Source: Methylomarinovum tepidoasis (GTDB lineage: Bacteria; Pseudomonadota; Gammaproteobacteria; Methylococcales; Methylothermaceae). Taken from it: a DNA stretch of 64,000 bases. Below, one piece after another: positions 1 through 8,800 of this stretch. Both the position numbers and the translations under genes were made by a program. Position 1 is the stretch's first letter; the number at the start of each line of letters is the position of its first letter. Location: contig NZ_AP024718.1 in NCBI RefSeq assembly GCF_030294985.1, positions 558,001 through 622,000 on the forward strand, given 5' to 3'. The notes below the pieces were generated by a model. The model was not told the origin of the DNA. It saw only the letters and a program-made list of their open reading frames with translations, and searched no databases.

Positions 1-330
1 CACCGCGGCCTCGAACGGCTTGACCAGGTAATCGTTGGCCCCGGCACGGATCACTTCCACCGCCTGCTCGATGGTGCCGTAGGCGGTCATCAGCAGCACC
101 GGCAGGTCCGGCCAGCGGCGCCGGATGTTCTCCAACAGGGCGCGGCCGTCCATGCGCGCCATCTTGATGTCGCTGATCACCAGACGCACCGGCCCGCGTT
201 CCAGACACGCCAGGGCCTCGACGCCGTCCGCAGCGGTGGCGACCCGCCATCCTGAAAGCGTCAGGGTTTCCCGAAGCGCTTCGCACAGTGCCTGGTCGTC
301 TTCGACAATCAATACATCCCAGTCAGACAT
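1..330 (-). CDS. flrC: Sigma-54 response regulator FlrC/FleR, N-terminal part
   Basis: Reads leftward off the window edge; only the first 110 codons are present. They encode a response-regulator receiver domain: an acidic pocket near the N-terminus (VEDD), a phosphoacceptor in LVISDIKM, and the conserved lysine in LVKPFE. The start is ATG at 330 with AGAAGGT just upstream. It lies 20 bp downstream of the FlrB-type kinase and in the same operon, the usual flrBC/fleSR order, so it should be the NtrC-type activator of mid-class flagellar genes. The AAA+ and DNA-binding parts lie outside the window, so the FlrC identity is inferred from context. Confidence 0.8.
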   Translation of the reverse strand, partial: MSDWDVLIVEDDQALCEALRETLTLSGWRVATAADGVEALACLERGPVRLVISDIKMARMDGRALLENIRRRWPDLPVLLMTAYGTIEQAVEVIRAGANDYLVKPFEAAV

Positions 331-350
331 CTTACCTTCTCCTGTCATCG

Positions 351-1565
351 TCACAGCATCGGCAGCGGCCGGCTTTGAAAATCCTTACCGCTGGCCAGCG
401 GCACCGCCTGCGAGGCCAGCGGCAGATGAATGCGGAAGGTCGTGCCCCTGCCCGGTTCGCTGTCGCAGCTCACCCGCCCACCGTGGGCCTTGACGATGCC
501 GTCGACCACCGCCAGCCCCAGACCGGTGCCGTTGGGGCGGGTGGTGTAGAACGGCTCGAAAATGCGCGTTCTGACCGCCGCTTCGATACCGGGGCCGTCG
601 TCGCTGACGCTGAGACACAATCCGTCCACGCCGGCCAGTCCGGCTTTGACCTGGACCCGCCCCCGTCCCTTGAGCGCCTCCAGGGCGTTGGTGAGTAGGT
701 TGAGGCAGGCGCCCGACAGCGCCTCGGCGTTGCCGAGGAAAATCTCGTCGTCACAGTCGCTGACGATTTCCAGCTGCACGTCGGTGGTGGCGAAATGCGG
801 TTCTGCGGCCTCACGCAACCGGCGCAGGAAATCCCCCACCCGGATCCGGTCGGTCACGAAGCGTCCCTCGCGGGCGAAGATCAGCATGTCGTTGACCTGG
901 CGTTCCAGATGGCGCAGCCGTTCCAAAATCCGCCGGCTGAAACGCTGGCGCTGGCTTTCGTCCAGACAGGGACTGCCCAATTGTGAGGCGTACAGCATCG
1001 CCGCCGACAGAGGGGTGCGGACCTGATGAGCCATGCTCGCCACCATTTCCCCCATCGCCGACAGACGTTTGTGTTGATCCACCAGATCCTGGAGGGCGCG
1101 CATTTCGCTGATGTCGGCAAGCAGCAGGATCTGCCCCGGCATTTCTCCCAGGGAACGCGCCGAGATGCTGACGATACGGCCGTTGCGAAGACGGCGCTCG
1201 TGGGGATTGTCGCAGCCGGCGGCGAAACTGCGGGCGATGATGTCGTCCCAGCGTTCCCCCAGCAGCGGTTCCCCCAGCAATTGCACCGCGGCCGGGTTGC
1301 ACTCGACCACCACCCCCTTGTCGTCGATCACCACCACCCCGCCGGGCAGAGCCTCCAGCAGGCGCTGCAGCTTGTTGGCAAGCTGCTCCTTCTCCATCAA
1401 AGTCTTGAGACGCTCGCTGCGGGCGGCAGCCAGCTCCCGGTTCAGGCGCGCGACCTGGTTCTCCAGTTCGCGGTAGGAGTCCGTCAGGGTCTGGGACAGC
1501 TGGTTGAAGACCTCGAAGGCCTGCTTGAGCTTTTCCGGACTGTTCAGGGTGTCAAGATCGATCAC
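351..1565 (-). CDS. flrB: Soluble PAS histidine kinase FlrB/FleS
   Basis: Cytoplasmic sensor kinase, 404 aa with no membrane segment. A coiled coil (about residues 10-70) is followed by a PAS domain (about 68-155), a HisKA domain with the H-box MAHQVRTPLSAAM (His180), and an HATPase with NALEAL, DDGPGI and GTGLGL boxes. The MAHQ(V/I)RTPLSAA signature is typical of the FlrB/FleS flagellar kinases. The start is GTG at 1565; no nearby ATG is in frame. It would phosphorylate FlrC, encoded 20 bp downstream, to switch on sigma-54-dependent flagellar genes. A sigma-54-type promoter sits about 40 bp upstream. Confidence 0.88.
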   Translation of the reverse strand: MIDLDTLNSPEKLKQAFEVFNQLSQTLTDSYRELENQVARLNRELAAARSERLKTLMEKEQLANKLQRLLEALPGGVVVIDDKGVVVECNPAAVQLLGEPLLGERWDDIIARSFAAGCDNPHERRLRNGRIVSISARSLGEMPGQILLLADISEMRALQDLVDQHKRLSAMGEMVASMAHQVRTPLSAAMLYASQLGSPCLDESQRQRFSRRILERLRHLERQVNDMLIFAREGRFVTDRIRVGDFLRRLREAAEPHFATTDVQLEIVSDCDDEIFLGNAEALSGACLNLLTNALEALKGRGRVQVKAGLAGVDGLCLSVSDDGPGIEAAVRTRIFEPFYTTRPNGTGLGLAVVDGIVKAHGGRVSCDSEPGRGTTFRIHLPLASQAVPLASGKDFQSRPLPML

Positions 1566-1605
1566 GGCTCACTCACAGCGGTTCATCCGTTTCCACAGGG
1601 ATGAA

Positions 1606-1622
1606 TGCAGGAGTGATGCCAA
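1606..1622 (-). promoter_or_regulatory. Sigma-54 (-24/-12) promoter of flrBC
   Basis: On the minus strand the sequence TTGGCATCACTCCTGCA carries the -24 GG and -12 GC dinucleotides exactly 10 nt apart, as sigma-54 promoters require. It lies about 40 bp before the flrB GTG and 40 bp after the end of flrA. In Vibrio and Pseudomonas flrBC/fleSR is transcribed from a sigma-54 promoter activated by FlrA/FleQ, which matches this layout. Confidence 0.75.
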
Positions 1623-1662
1623 AAATTGGCCTTTTATAGATCAGCCGGTTACGAAAAGGCCG

Positions 1663-3063
1663 TCAAATTTCCGCCGCGTCCTCGCCGCGAAGACCGTATT
1701 TGCGCAGCTTCTCCACCAGGGTGGTGCGGCGCATTTTCAGGCGCTTGGCGGCGTGGGCGACGACACCGCCGGTCTCCTCCAGGGCCTGGCGGATCAGCGC
1801 CTTCTCCAGACTGCTGATATGCTGCTTGAGATCGAGCCCTTCCTCCGGCAGGGTCGCTGCAGGCGCGGCGGACGGCCGCGGGGACTCCATCGGCGTCTTC
1901 GGTTGTGGCGCGGCGTCGACTTTACGCAGGATCTTCTCCGGCAGGTCGGAGACATCGACCACGCCGTAGGGATAGAGAACCGCCAAGCGCTCGATCAGAT
2001 TGGCCAGCTCACGGACGTTGCCGGGCCAGTCGTAGCGCTTGAGGACTTCCAGGGCCGCGGCGGTGAGGCGCACCGAGCCACGCTTCTCGTTTTCGATCCG
2101 TGCGATGAGATCGGCGACCAGTGCCGGGATGTCCTCACTCCGCTCACGTAAGGCCGGCACCTCGATGGGGAAGACGTTGAGACGGTAATAGAGGTCCTCA
2201 CGGAAGCGGCCGGCGCGGATCTCCTCCTCGAGATTGCGGTGGGTGGCGGCGATCACCCGCACGTCGCACTGGATGCTGCGGTTGCTGCCGACCCGCTCGA
2301 AACAGCGCTCCTGCAGCACCCGCAGCAGCTTGACCTGCATGCTGAGGGGCATGTCACCGATTTCGTCGAGAAACAGGGTGCCGCCTTCGGCCATCTCGAA
2401 GCGCCCCTGGCGGGCACTGAGGGCGCCGGTAAAAGCCCCCTTCTCGTGACCGAACAACTCGCTTTCCAGCAGTTCCGCCGGGATGGCGCCGCAGTTGACG
2501 GGGACGAAGGGCTTGTTGCGCCGTGACGAGTGATAGTGCAGGTTGCGCGCGACCACTTCCTTGCCGGTGCCCGACTCCCCCAAGATCAACACCGTCACGT
2601 CGGTGTCGGCTACCTGCTCGATGAGACGCCGGGTCTGGCGGATGGCCGGACTGTCGCCGGAGAGGCTGCGGAACAGTTCCATCGGACGGCGCGGTTTCTT
2701 CGTTCCCCGCTCGCGCAGCAGGCGTTGCAGCAGTTCGGTCAGGAGCGGATACGTGGTGGGCCAGTCCAGCGTCGCGGTCACGTCTGCCGCCACCCCGGTC
2801 GGCAGAACCCCTCCCTCCCCGCGGCGGCGCAGCACCACCACCGGGGTGGCAGGGCTGTGGCGTTTCAGGGCCTGGACCGTCTTGGCCAACCCCTGGGAAG
2901 TGGCGATGATGGCGGTACGGAAGTCTCCGGCTTCAGGCAGGGTTTGCTCGAGCTCGTCGGGAGCCGCGGCGACCACCGGATATTCACAGAATTCCAGGAT
3001 AGCCTGGATCTGGCGGCGGTCCTCCGTCTCGGGCGCCACCAACAGTATCGATTGCAAATTCAT
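1663..3063 (-). CDS. flrA: Flagellar master regulator FlrA/FleQ
   Basis: Sigma-54-dependent activator of 466 aa. The N-terminal FleQ-type receiver-like domain (about 1-120) is divergent and lacks a clear phosphoacceptor. The AAA+ domain follows, with Walker A GESGTGKE (162-169), the sigma-54 contact loop GAFTGA (209-214) and a Walker [13 protein letters not shown] Fis-type helix-turn-helix lies near 415-460. FleQ proteins head the flagellar hierarchy and often respond to cyclic di-GMP. It is upstream of flrB on the same strand, consistent with flrA-flrB-flrC order. The start ATG at 3063 has a sigma-70-like promoter 37-65 bp upstream. Confidence 0.9.
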   Translation of the reverse strand: MNLQSILLVAPETEDRRQIQAILEFCEYPVVAAAPDELEQTLPEAGDFRTAIIATSQGLAKTVQALKRHSPATPVVVLRRRGEGGVLPTGVAADVTATLDWPTTYPLLTELLQRLLRERGTKKPRRPMELFRSLSGDSPAIRQTRRLIEQVADTDVTVLILGESGTGKEVVARNLHYHSSRRNKPFVPVNCGAIPAELLESELFGHEKGAFTGALSARQGRFEMAEGGTLFLDEIGDMPLSMQVKLLRVLQERCFERVGSNRSIQCDVRVIAATHRNLEEEIRAGRFREDLYYRLNVFPIEVPALRERSEDIPALVADLIARIENEKRGSVRLTAAALEVLKRYDWPGNVRELANLIERLAVLYPYGVVDVSDLPEKILRKVDAAPQPKTPMESPRPSAAPAATLPEEGLDLKQHISSLEKALIRQALEETGGVVAHAAKRLKMRRTTLVEKLRKYGLRGEDAAEI

Positions 3064-3099
3064 AGCCGGCTAACAGAATGACTCGTTCGCAGCGGGCAA

Positions 3100-3128
3100 A
3101 GTAAAGCATCCCGAACCGGCAAAGTCAA
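3100..3128 (-). promoter_or_regulatory. Probable sigma-70 promoter of flrA
   Basis: On the minus strand, TTGACT (3123-3128) and TTTACT (3100-3105) are separated by exactly 17 nt and lie just upstream of the flrA ATG. The match is 5/6 for the -35 and 4/6 for the -10 box. Confidence 0.55.
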
Positions 3129-3210
3129 AAATCCGTCACCCAAAACTTCGCCATCTATTCCAGCTGCCTCCTCAATCAATCCCTATGCTTGTCCGATCAC
3201 ACGGCAAAAC

Positions 3211-3239
3211 TTGACATCACTCCCACCGCGCCTTAGAAA
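3211..3239 (+). promoter_or_regulatory. Probable sigma-70 promoter of the CorC-type gene
   Basis: A perfect -35 box TTGACA (3211-3216), a 17-nt spacer and TAGAAA (3234-3239) lie about 25 bp before the gene. With the flrA promoter it fills the 200-bp divergent intergenic region. Confidence 0.6.
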
Positions 3240-3263
3240 ACAGATTCCCTTTGTTTTCATGGA

Positions 3264-4523
3264 GTGGCCCCGCCTTTGTTGAACGACCTTCCTTTGAGCG
3301 TATTGTTCAGCGCCTTGGGGGTTCTGATCCTGCTTTCGGCCTTCTTCTCCGGTTCGGAAACCGCCCTGATGGCCCTCAACCGCTACCGCCTGCAGCATCT
3401 GGCCAAGCAGAAGCACCCCAGCGCCCTGCGCGCTCAGAAACTGCTGCAACGTCCCGACCGCCTGATCGGGCTGATCCTGCTGGGCAACAATTTCGTCAAC
3501 ATTCTCGCCTCCTCTCTGACCACGGTGATCGCCCTGCGGCTCTACGGTGAGGCCGGCATCGCCATCGCTGCCGGAATTTTGACCCTGGTGATCCTGATCT
3601 TCGCCGAGGTGGCCCCCAAGACCCTGGCCGCCACCCACCCGGAAAAGGTGGCCTTCACTGCGGTCTGGATCCTGCTGCCGCTGCTGCGGCTGCTGTATCC
3701 CCTGGTGTGGCTGGTCAATCTGATCACCAACCTCTTTCTACGCCTGCTGGGGATCCGCCTGAAGCAATCCCCGGCCAACGTGCTGTCGGCGGAGGAGCTG
3801 CGTACCGTGGTCGCCGAGGCCGGCGCCCGTCTGCCGGAGCGGTATCACAACATGCTCCTGACCATCCTGGATCTGGAAAGCGCCACGGTGGAGGACGTGA
3901 TGATACCGCGCCAGGAGATCTGCGGCATCGACCTCGACGACCCCATCGAAACCATCATCGAACAGATCAAAAACAGCCGCCATACCCGCCTGCCGGTTTT
4001 CAAAAAGAGCATCGACAACGTCGTCGGCCTGCTTCATCTCCGCAAACTGCTGCCGAAGATCCCGGCCGACGCCTTCGACAAGGAAACCTTGCGCCAGAAC
4101 CTGGACGAGATCCATTTCGTGCCGGAAAACACGCCCCTGCACCAGCTGCTGGTGGATTTCAAGAAGCACCATCAGCGCTTCGCCCTGGTGGTGGACGAAT
4201 ACGGCGACGTCATCGGCCTGGTGACCTTGACCGACATCATCCAGGAACTGGTGGGCGAGCTGACCGAGGACGCGAGTCTGGTGCAGCAGCAGAAAGACGG
4301 CAGCTACATCGTCGATGCCGGCATCTCGATCCGGGAACTCAACCGCATCACCGGCTGGGAGCTGCCCACCACCGGCCCCAAGACCCTCAACGGTCTGATC
4401 ATGGAACACCTGGAAACCATCCCCAGCCCCGGCACCAGCCTGCGTCTGAACGGATTCAAGGTCGAAATCCTGGAGATGGAAGGCAACGTGGTCGGCAAAG
4501 TGCGAATCTACCCGCAGAAATGA
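3264..4523 (+). CDS. CNNM/CorC-HlyC family membrane protein (DUF21-CBS-CorC_HlyC)
   Basis: Polytopic inner-membrane protein of about 415 aa. An N-terminal DUF21 domain with hydrophobic segments (about residues 10-150) includes the signature AFFSGSETALMALNRYRL. A CBS pair follows (about 205-325, with VEDVMIPR and VDEYGDVIGLVTLTDI), then a C-terminal CorC_HlyC transporter-associated domain. Relatives (YfjD/CorB, YtfL, CNNM) act in magnesium or cobalt efflux, or are poorly defined. The open frame begins at GTG 3264; TTG at 3276 or 3279 would suit the GGAG at 3261-3264 better and gives the family-typical short N-terminus. The exact ion is not predictable. Confidence 0.85.
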   Translation: MAPPLLNDLPLSVLFSALGVLILLSAFFSGSETALMALNRYRLQHLAKQKHPSALRAQKLLQRPDRLIGLILLGNNFVNILASSLTTVIALRLYGEAGIAIAAGILTLVILIFAEVAPKTLAATHPEKVAFTAVWILLPLLRLLYPLVWLVNLITNLFLRLLGIRLKQSPANVLSAEELRTVVAEAGARLPERYHNMLLTILDLESATVEDVMIPRQEICGIDLDDPIETIIEQIKNSRHTRLPVFKKSIDNVVGLLHLRKLLPKIPADAFDKETLRQNLDEIHFVPENTPLHQLLVDFKKHHQRFALVVDEYGDVIGLVTLTDIIQELVGELTEDASLVQQQKDGSYIVDAGISIRELNRITGWELPTTGPKTLNGLIMEHLETIPSPGTSLRLNGFKVEILEMEGNVVGKVRIYPQK

Positions 4524-4600
4524 GCGGATAGCGGCCCGCATCGCCGGCATGGTCTATACTTTTCGAAAAAAAGCCAACACCTGCCAGTTAAGGGGCACGC

Positions 4601-5182
4601 ATGGCGAAGCTGACCGTCAGTTTCCACGGCAATCCGCTCGAGATCCATCATTGCCACGAAGGCGTCCTGACCATCGGCCGGGATCCCGACAACACTATCC
4701 GCATCGACAGCCCGGCGGTGGCCGGCAAACAGATCATCATCGACCTGGAACACCCCTCCGGTCCGCAGCTGTTCTGCGAAGCGGGCACCCAGCCGGTCAA
4801 GGTCAACGGCCATGTCGTCGATCAACATTCCCTCCGTGACGGCGACCACATCCAGCTAGGGGAACACACGCTGCTGTTCCACGACGACGGCCCGGCGGAC
4901 ACCCATGCTCCGAAGCCGCCTCCGGAGGCCACCCTGCAGTTTCTCAACGGCAAGAACATCGGCCGCATCGTCCCCCTGAAACGCGCCCTCACCCGTCTCG
5001 GCAAGGCCGGCGACAGCATCGCCGTGGTCGCCCGCCGCAAACAGGGCTTCTATCTCTCCTGCCTGGAGCAGGGCGAGGCCATCTGTCTCAACGGCGAGCC
5101 GCTGGGAGACCGGACCGTCGCCTTGAGGCCGGGCGATGTCATCGAGATCAACGGCAACCGGCTGCTGTTCGATGTCATCTGA
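4601..5182 (+). CDS. Two-FHA-domain protein
   Basis: Cytoplasmic protein of 193 aa made of two forkhead-associated-like folds. The first (about 1-90) has the canonical core (LTIGRDPDNTIRID, then NGHVVDQHSLRDGDHIQLGE). The second (about 108-193) is more diverged (TRLGKAGDSIAVV, LNGEPLGDRTVALRPGDVIEING). FHA domains bind phosphothreonine peptides, so a regulatory or scaffold role is likely. Its last 11 bases overlap the start of the PilZ gene, implying translational coupling. No kinase or phosphatase gene lies beside it. Confidence 0.75.
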   Translation: MAKLTVSFHGNPLEIHHCHEGVLTIGRDPDNTIRIDSPAVAGKQIIIDLEHPSGPQLFCEAGTQPVKVNGHVVDQHSLRDGDHIQLGEHTLLFHDDGPADTHAPKPPPEATLQFLNGKNIGRIVPLKRALTRLGKAGDSIAVVARRKQGFYLSCLEQGEAICLNGEPLGDRTVALRPGDVIEINGNRLLFDVI

Positions 5183-5528
5183 AGACAAACGGCGTTATCA
5201 CCGTATCCTGTTCCAGGCCCCCGCCCGCTTCCACGACGAGGGACGGGATTTTCCCTGTACCATCGTCGATCTTTCCCTGCAGGGCTGTCTGCTGCAGGCC
5301 GACGCCGCCCTCCCCCAACGCGGGCGCCTGGAAATCCAGCTGGCGCCCGGCCACCGCATCACTCTGCACCTGCGCCGGGTTCACCACCAGGGCGGGCGGA
5401 CCGGTTTCGCCTGTGACCATATCAGCCTGGAGGATCTGAGCGCGTTGCGCCGCCTGGTGGAACTGAATCTCGGCGACAGCGCGCTGCTGGAACGCGACTT
5501 CAAGGCGCTTTGTCCGGCACCCGGGTAA
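5172..5528 (+). CDS. PilZ domain protein, probable cyclic di-GMP receptor
   Basis: Single-domain PilZ protein of 118 aa. The cyclic di-GMP-binding signatures are both visible: an arginine-rich RRYHRILF (RxxxR-type) near the N-terminus and DLSLQGCLL (DxSxxG) about 25 residues later. The start chosen is the ATG at 5172, inside the tail of the FHA gene, because the RRYHR motif then sits at the usual distance from the N-terminus. The 3' end overlaps the convergent cca gene by 29 bp. Its target is unknown. Confidence 0.8.
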   Translation: MSSEDKRRYHRILFQAPARFHDEGRDFPCTIVDLSLQGCLLQADAALPQRGRLEIQLAPGHRITLHLRRVHHQGGRTGFACDHISLEDLSALRRLVELNLGDSALLERDFKALCPAPG

Positions 5529-6774
5529 GCACGTCGTCCCGGCGGCTCGCCTGCAACCGCCGCTTTTCCACCGCCACCGCCCGGATACGCGCCTGACGTA
5601 GCTCGATTCCCAGCGCCTCCCCCTTGAGCCCCTTGGCCACCAGCTCACCGGCCCTGACCGCCAGCGCCGCCCGCCGCAGCGCCCGCCACCAGTCGGCCTG
5701 GGGATAGGGTTTGTCCTCCCAGCCCTTGCGGCCGCGCACGTCTGCCTCGCAGGCCTTGAGAAACGGTTCGAAATCCCGATCCTCGTGCAGGACATCGAGC
5801 TGATAGAGCACCTCGACGATAGTGGCGGGCTTGAGCTCGAAGACCCGGTGGCACAGACCGTGATACTGCATGACCTTGCGGGCGAGACGGTGGTAGGCAC
5901 GCGGCGCCTTCAGGCGTTGACACAACTGCGCCAGCGGCTCGAGGCCGCGCTGTTCGTGGCCGCGATGACTGGGCCACATCTCCGGCGGGGTCAGACCCTT
6001 GCCCAGATCATGGGTCAGGGCGGCGAAACGGGTGACAGTGTCGGGCGTCAGCCGCGCCGCGGCGGTCAAAGCCATCAGGGTATGGATGCCGGTGTCGATC
6101 TCCGGATGCCACTGCACTGGCTGGGGCACCCCGAAAAGCCGCTCGATCTCGGGAAACAGGCGGGCGTTGGCGCCGCACTCGCGCAGCACCTCGAAAAACC
6201 GCGCCGGCGTCCTTTCCGCCAGCGCCTTGACCAGCTCCTGCCAGACCCGCTCCGGGGTCAGGGCATCCACCTCGCCGGCGGCCACCATCTGCCGCATCAG
6301 CGCCATGGTTTCCGGCGCCACCCGGAATCCCAGATGGGCCAGCTTGGCGGCAAAGCGCGCCACCCGCAGCACCCGCAAAGGGTCTTCCACGAACGCCTCG
6401 GACACGTGGCGCAGCACGCGGTTCTTCAGATCCCGAAGCCCCCCGTAAGGATCGATGAGACGGCCGTCCGGCGTCATCGCCATGGCGTTGATGGTCAGGT
6501 CCCGACGCTTTAGATCCTCCTCCAGGGTCACTTCCGGCGAGGCGTGGACCACAAAGCCACGATGGCCTGGAGCCACCTTGCGCTCGGTCCGGGCCAGGGC
6601 GTACTCCTCGTGGGTCTCGGGGTGGAGGAAGACGGGAAAATCCCTCCCGACCCGCTTGAAGCCACGCCTTTCCATACTTTCCGGAGTTTCGCCGACGACC
6701 ACCCAGTCGCGTTCCTTTACCGGCATCCCCAGCAGCTTGTCGCGCACCGCCCCCCCGACCAGATAGACTTCCAT
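5500..6774 (-). CDS. cca: CCA-adding tRNA nucleotidyltransferase
   Basis: Adds or repairs the 3' CCA end of tRNAs. The 424-aa protein begins with the class II nucleotidyltransferase signature [17 protein letters not shown] follows, and the RRD/NINAMA motif is present ([12 protein letters not shown]). The C-terminal part has an HD domain ([11 protein letters not shown], then HRGHEQRG), as in the E. coli multifunctional Cca (412 aa) with phosphohydrolase activity. The frame stays open upstream, but ATG 6774 has AAGGG at 9-nt spacing, whereas ATG 6783 would overlap that site. It is convergent with and overlaps the PilZ gene. Confidence 0.93.
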   Translation of the reverse strand: MEVYLVGGAVRDKLLGMPVKERDWVVVGETPESMERRGFKRVGRDFPVFLHPETHEEYALARTERKVAPGHRGFVVHASPEVTLEEDLKRRDLTINAMAMTPDGRLIDPYGGLRDLKNRVLRHVSEAFVEDPLRVLRVARFAAKLAHLGFRVAPETMALMRQMVAAGEVDALTPERVWQELVKALAERTPARFFEVLRECGANARLFPEIERLFGVPQPVQWHPEIDTGIHTLMALTAAARLTPDTVTRFAALTHDLGKGLTPPEMWPSHRGHEQRGLEPLAQLCQRLKAPRAYHRLARKVMQYHGLCHRVFELKPATIVEVLYQLDVLHEDRDFEPFLKACEADVRGRKGWEDKPYPQADWWRALRRAALAVRAGELVAKGLKGEALGIELRQARIRAVAVEKRRLQASRRDDVLTRVPDKAP

Positions 6775-6849
6775 TTGTCGCATCCCTTTGCAGCCGACCT
6801 CACATCCAGATATTCTAAACCGCCTTGCAGCAGCCGACGCCGCCCATCC

Positions 6850-7059
6850 ATGCAACCCGTCTACGAAGCCGGCGACATTCTCGAAGCCCACATCGTCAAG
6901 GGATTCCTGGAACAATGGGGCATCGAGGTCCACATCAGCGGCTATTATCTCCAGGGCGGCATCGGTGAATTGCCGGTCAGCGGCCTGGTGCGCCTGTGGG
7001 TTGCCGACGAAGCGGTGGCACGCGCCCGGCAAGCGCTGGCGGCCTATCACGACACCTGA
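6850..7059 (+). CDS. Small DUF2007-type signal-transducing protein
   Basis: A 69-aa protein resembling the DUF2007 (putative PII-like or DsrE-like small domain) family: [19 protein letters not shown], a central variable loop with a glycine-rich segment, then a C-terminal [16 protein letters not shown] helix. Such proteins often stand beside metabolic or envelope genes and have no defined reaction. The start ATG 6850 lies 75 bp from the divergent cca start. Its stop ends 1 base before the tamA ATG, so the two are probably co-transcribed. Confidence 0.65.
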   Translation: MQPVYEAGDILEAHIVKGFLEQWGIEVHISGYYLQGGIGELPVSGLVRLWVADEAVARARQALAAYHDT

Positions 7060-7060
7060 A

Positions 7061-8800
7061 ATGCGATGGTGGATCCTGGTTCTGGCCGTCTGGTCCGGCC
7101 TTGCCAACGCGGCAGCACGCCCACGCCTGCACATCGCCATCGAAGGTGAAGCGGTGCCCGAACTGCAGGCGAACATCCGCGCCCATCTGTCAGTAGCGCA
7201 GCTACCCTGTTCCACACCGCTCGCCCGACTGCAAAGCCTGCGGCGTCGTACCGAACGCGAAGTAAATGCCGCAGCCCGCGCGCTGGGCTACTATCACGCC
7301 CGAATCACAATGTTGCGATTCTTTCGTAATGAGGGATGCTGGCAGCTGAAACTTGGCATCATACCCGGTCCCAGAACCCGATTCGGCCCTATTCACATTG
7401 AACTCATCGGGGAAGCCGCCAACGACCCGGCATTCGACCAGCTACGTCGCTTTCCTCCCATCCATCCCGGCCAACCGTTGGATCACGCAGACTATGAAAA
7501 ACTGAAACTGGCATTCAGGATGCTGGCGCTAAAACGGGGTTATTTCGATGCCCGCTTCATCGTTCACGAACTGAAGGTCGATCCTGCCAAAAATCTGGCG
7601 ACAGTCCACCTGTGCTTTGATTCCGGCCCCAGGTATCACATCGGGCCGATCAAAATCGAACAGGATTTTTTGGCGCCGAACTTCATCCGTCGCTACTTGA
7701 CGATCAAGCCTGAACAACCTTATGAGTCGCAAGCAATCGCGGAGCTCCATAAAACTTTACGCCAATTGGATCTTTTCGAGGAGATTAAAATATACACAGA
7801 ACCTGTATCCGAGCCCACACCCCAAGTACCGATCAACATCGTCTTGACTCCCAGGAAACGCCATCGATACAACTTTGGCATCGGGTACAACACCAATACC
7901 GGGCCCTGGGTAAAATTCGGTTATGAAAACCGTCGCCTCAACCGTTATGGACACCGCTTCGGCGCTCATCTCAAGCTCTCGTTCATAGATCCATCAGCGG
8001 CTCTCAGCTATTTCATCCCGTTGGGGAACACGCCCAATGAGAATCTACGCCTCAATGCCGGTTACCGAAACGAGCGACTCAGCACTTATACTTCCCACCA
8101 AGGCACCTTAAACGCCATATACAATCATCCCCGTGGTCACTGGCAGGAAAGCCTGAGCCTGGGAATAGAATTCGAACATTCGGATTTCAAAGACGGCAAG
8201 CCTTTCTCGACCCTGCTATTGACACCTGCGGGGCACTGGGTCGGACGCAAGCTCCAACAGGACGGTCACATCGTCACCCATGGACACCGGCTCGATCTTG
8301 GTCTAAGTGGAGGCATGAACTTATATGAAAGAAGCGGTTATCTCAAATCCGATCTGTGGGGTAAATACATTTTCTCGCTACCCTGGTCAGCCCGCCTTCT
8401 CCATCGCTGGCAAATAGGAGCCATTTATGCGCCGAACTTCGAGCATGTTCCTGCCAGCGTACGCTTCTATGCCGGGGGCAACGATTCTCTGCGCGGTTAC
8501 CGTTATCGCAGTCTAGGCCCGAAAGACGAACAAGACAAAACTGTTGGCGGCCGTTTTCTTGGCCTTTTGAGCCTGGAATACGAACAGCGAGTCTATAAGC
8601 AGTGGGGCGTTGCCGTTTTCTTCGACGCTGGCAACGCTTTCGATCGACTGACAGACATTGAAACACTGAGCCGCTTCGGGACCGGTATCGGCATCCGCTG
8701 GTTCTCACCCGTGGGTGTCGTCCGGCTTGATTTCGCCACCCCGGTCATTCGTGACACCCCCCAGTTGCGCTTTCACTTTAGCGTCGGTCCAGAACTGTGA
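7061..8800 (+). CDS. tamA: Outer-membrane translocation protein TamA
   Basis: Omp85-family protein of 579 aa, nearly the length of E. coli TamA (577). An N-terminal signal peptide ends near [13 protein letters not shown] domains occupy roughly residues 25-270, and the rest is a C-terminal 16-strand barrel; the L6-loop signature shows as [16 protein letters not shown], and the last strand ends with [11 protein letters not shown]. With TamB it forms an inner-to-outer membrane bridge for autotransporter insertion and/or phospholipid transport. The start ATG 7061 precedes a proper signal sequence. Its stop overlaps the tamB GTG. Base composition falls from about codon 60 onward. Confidence 0.92.
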   Translation: MRWWILVLAVWSGLANAAARPRLHIAIEGEAVPELQANIRAHLSVAQLPCSTPLARLQSLRRRTEREVNAAARALGYYHARITMLRFFRNEGCWQLKLGIIPGPRTRFGPIHIELIGEAANDPAFDQLRRFPPIHPGQPLDHADYEKLKLAFRMLALKRGYFDARFIVHELKVDPAKNLATVHLCFDSGPRYHIGPIKIEQDFLAPNFIRRYLTIKPEQPYESQAIAELHKTLRQLDLFEEIKIYTEPVSEPTPQVPINIVLTPRKRHRYNFGIGYNTNTGPWVKFGYENRRLNRYGHRFGAHLKLSFIDPSAALSYFIPLGNTPNENLRLNAGYRNERLSTYTSHQGTLNAIYNHPRGHWQESLSLGIEFEHSDFKDGKPFSTLLLTPAGHWVGRKLQQDGHIVTHGHRLDLGLSGGMNLYERSGYLKSDLWGKYIFSLPWSARLLHRWQIGAIYAPNFEHVPASVRFYAGGNDSLRGYRYRSLGPKDEQDKTVGGRFLGLLSLEYEQRVYKQWGVAVFFDAGNAFDRLTDIETLSRFGTGIGIRWFSPVGVVRLDFATPVIRDTPQLRFHFSVGPEL

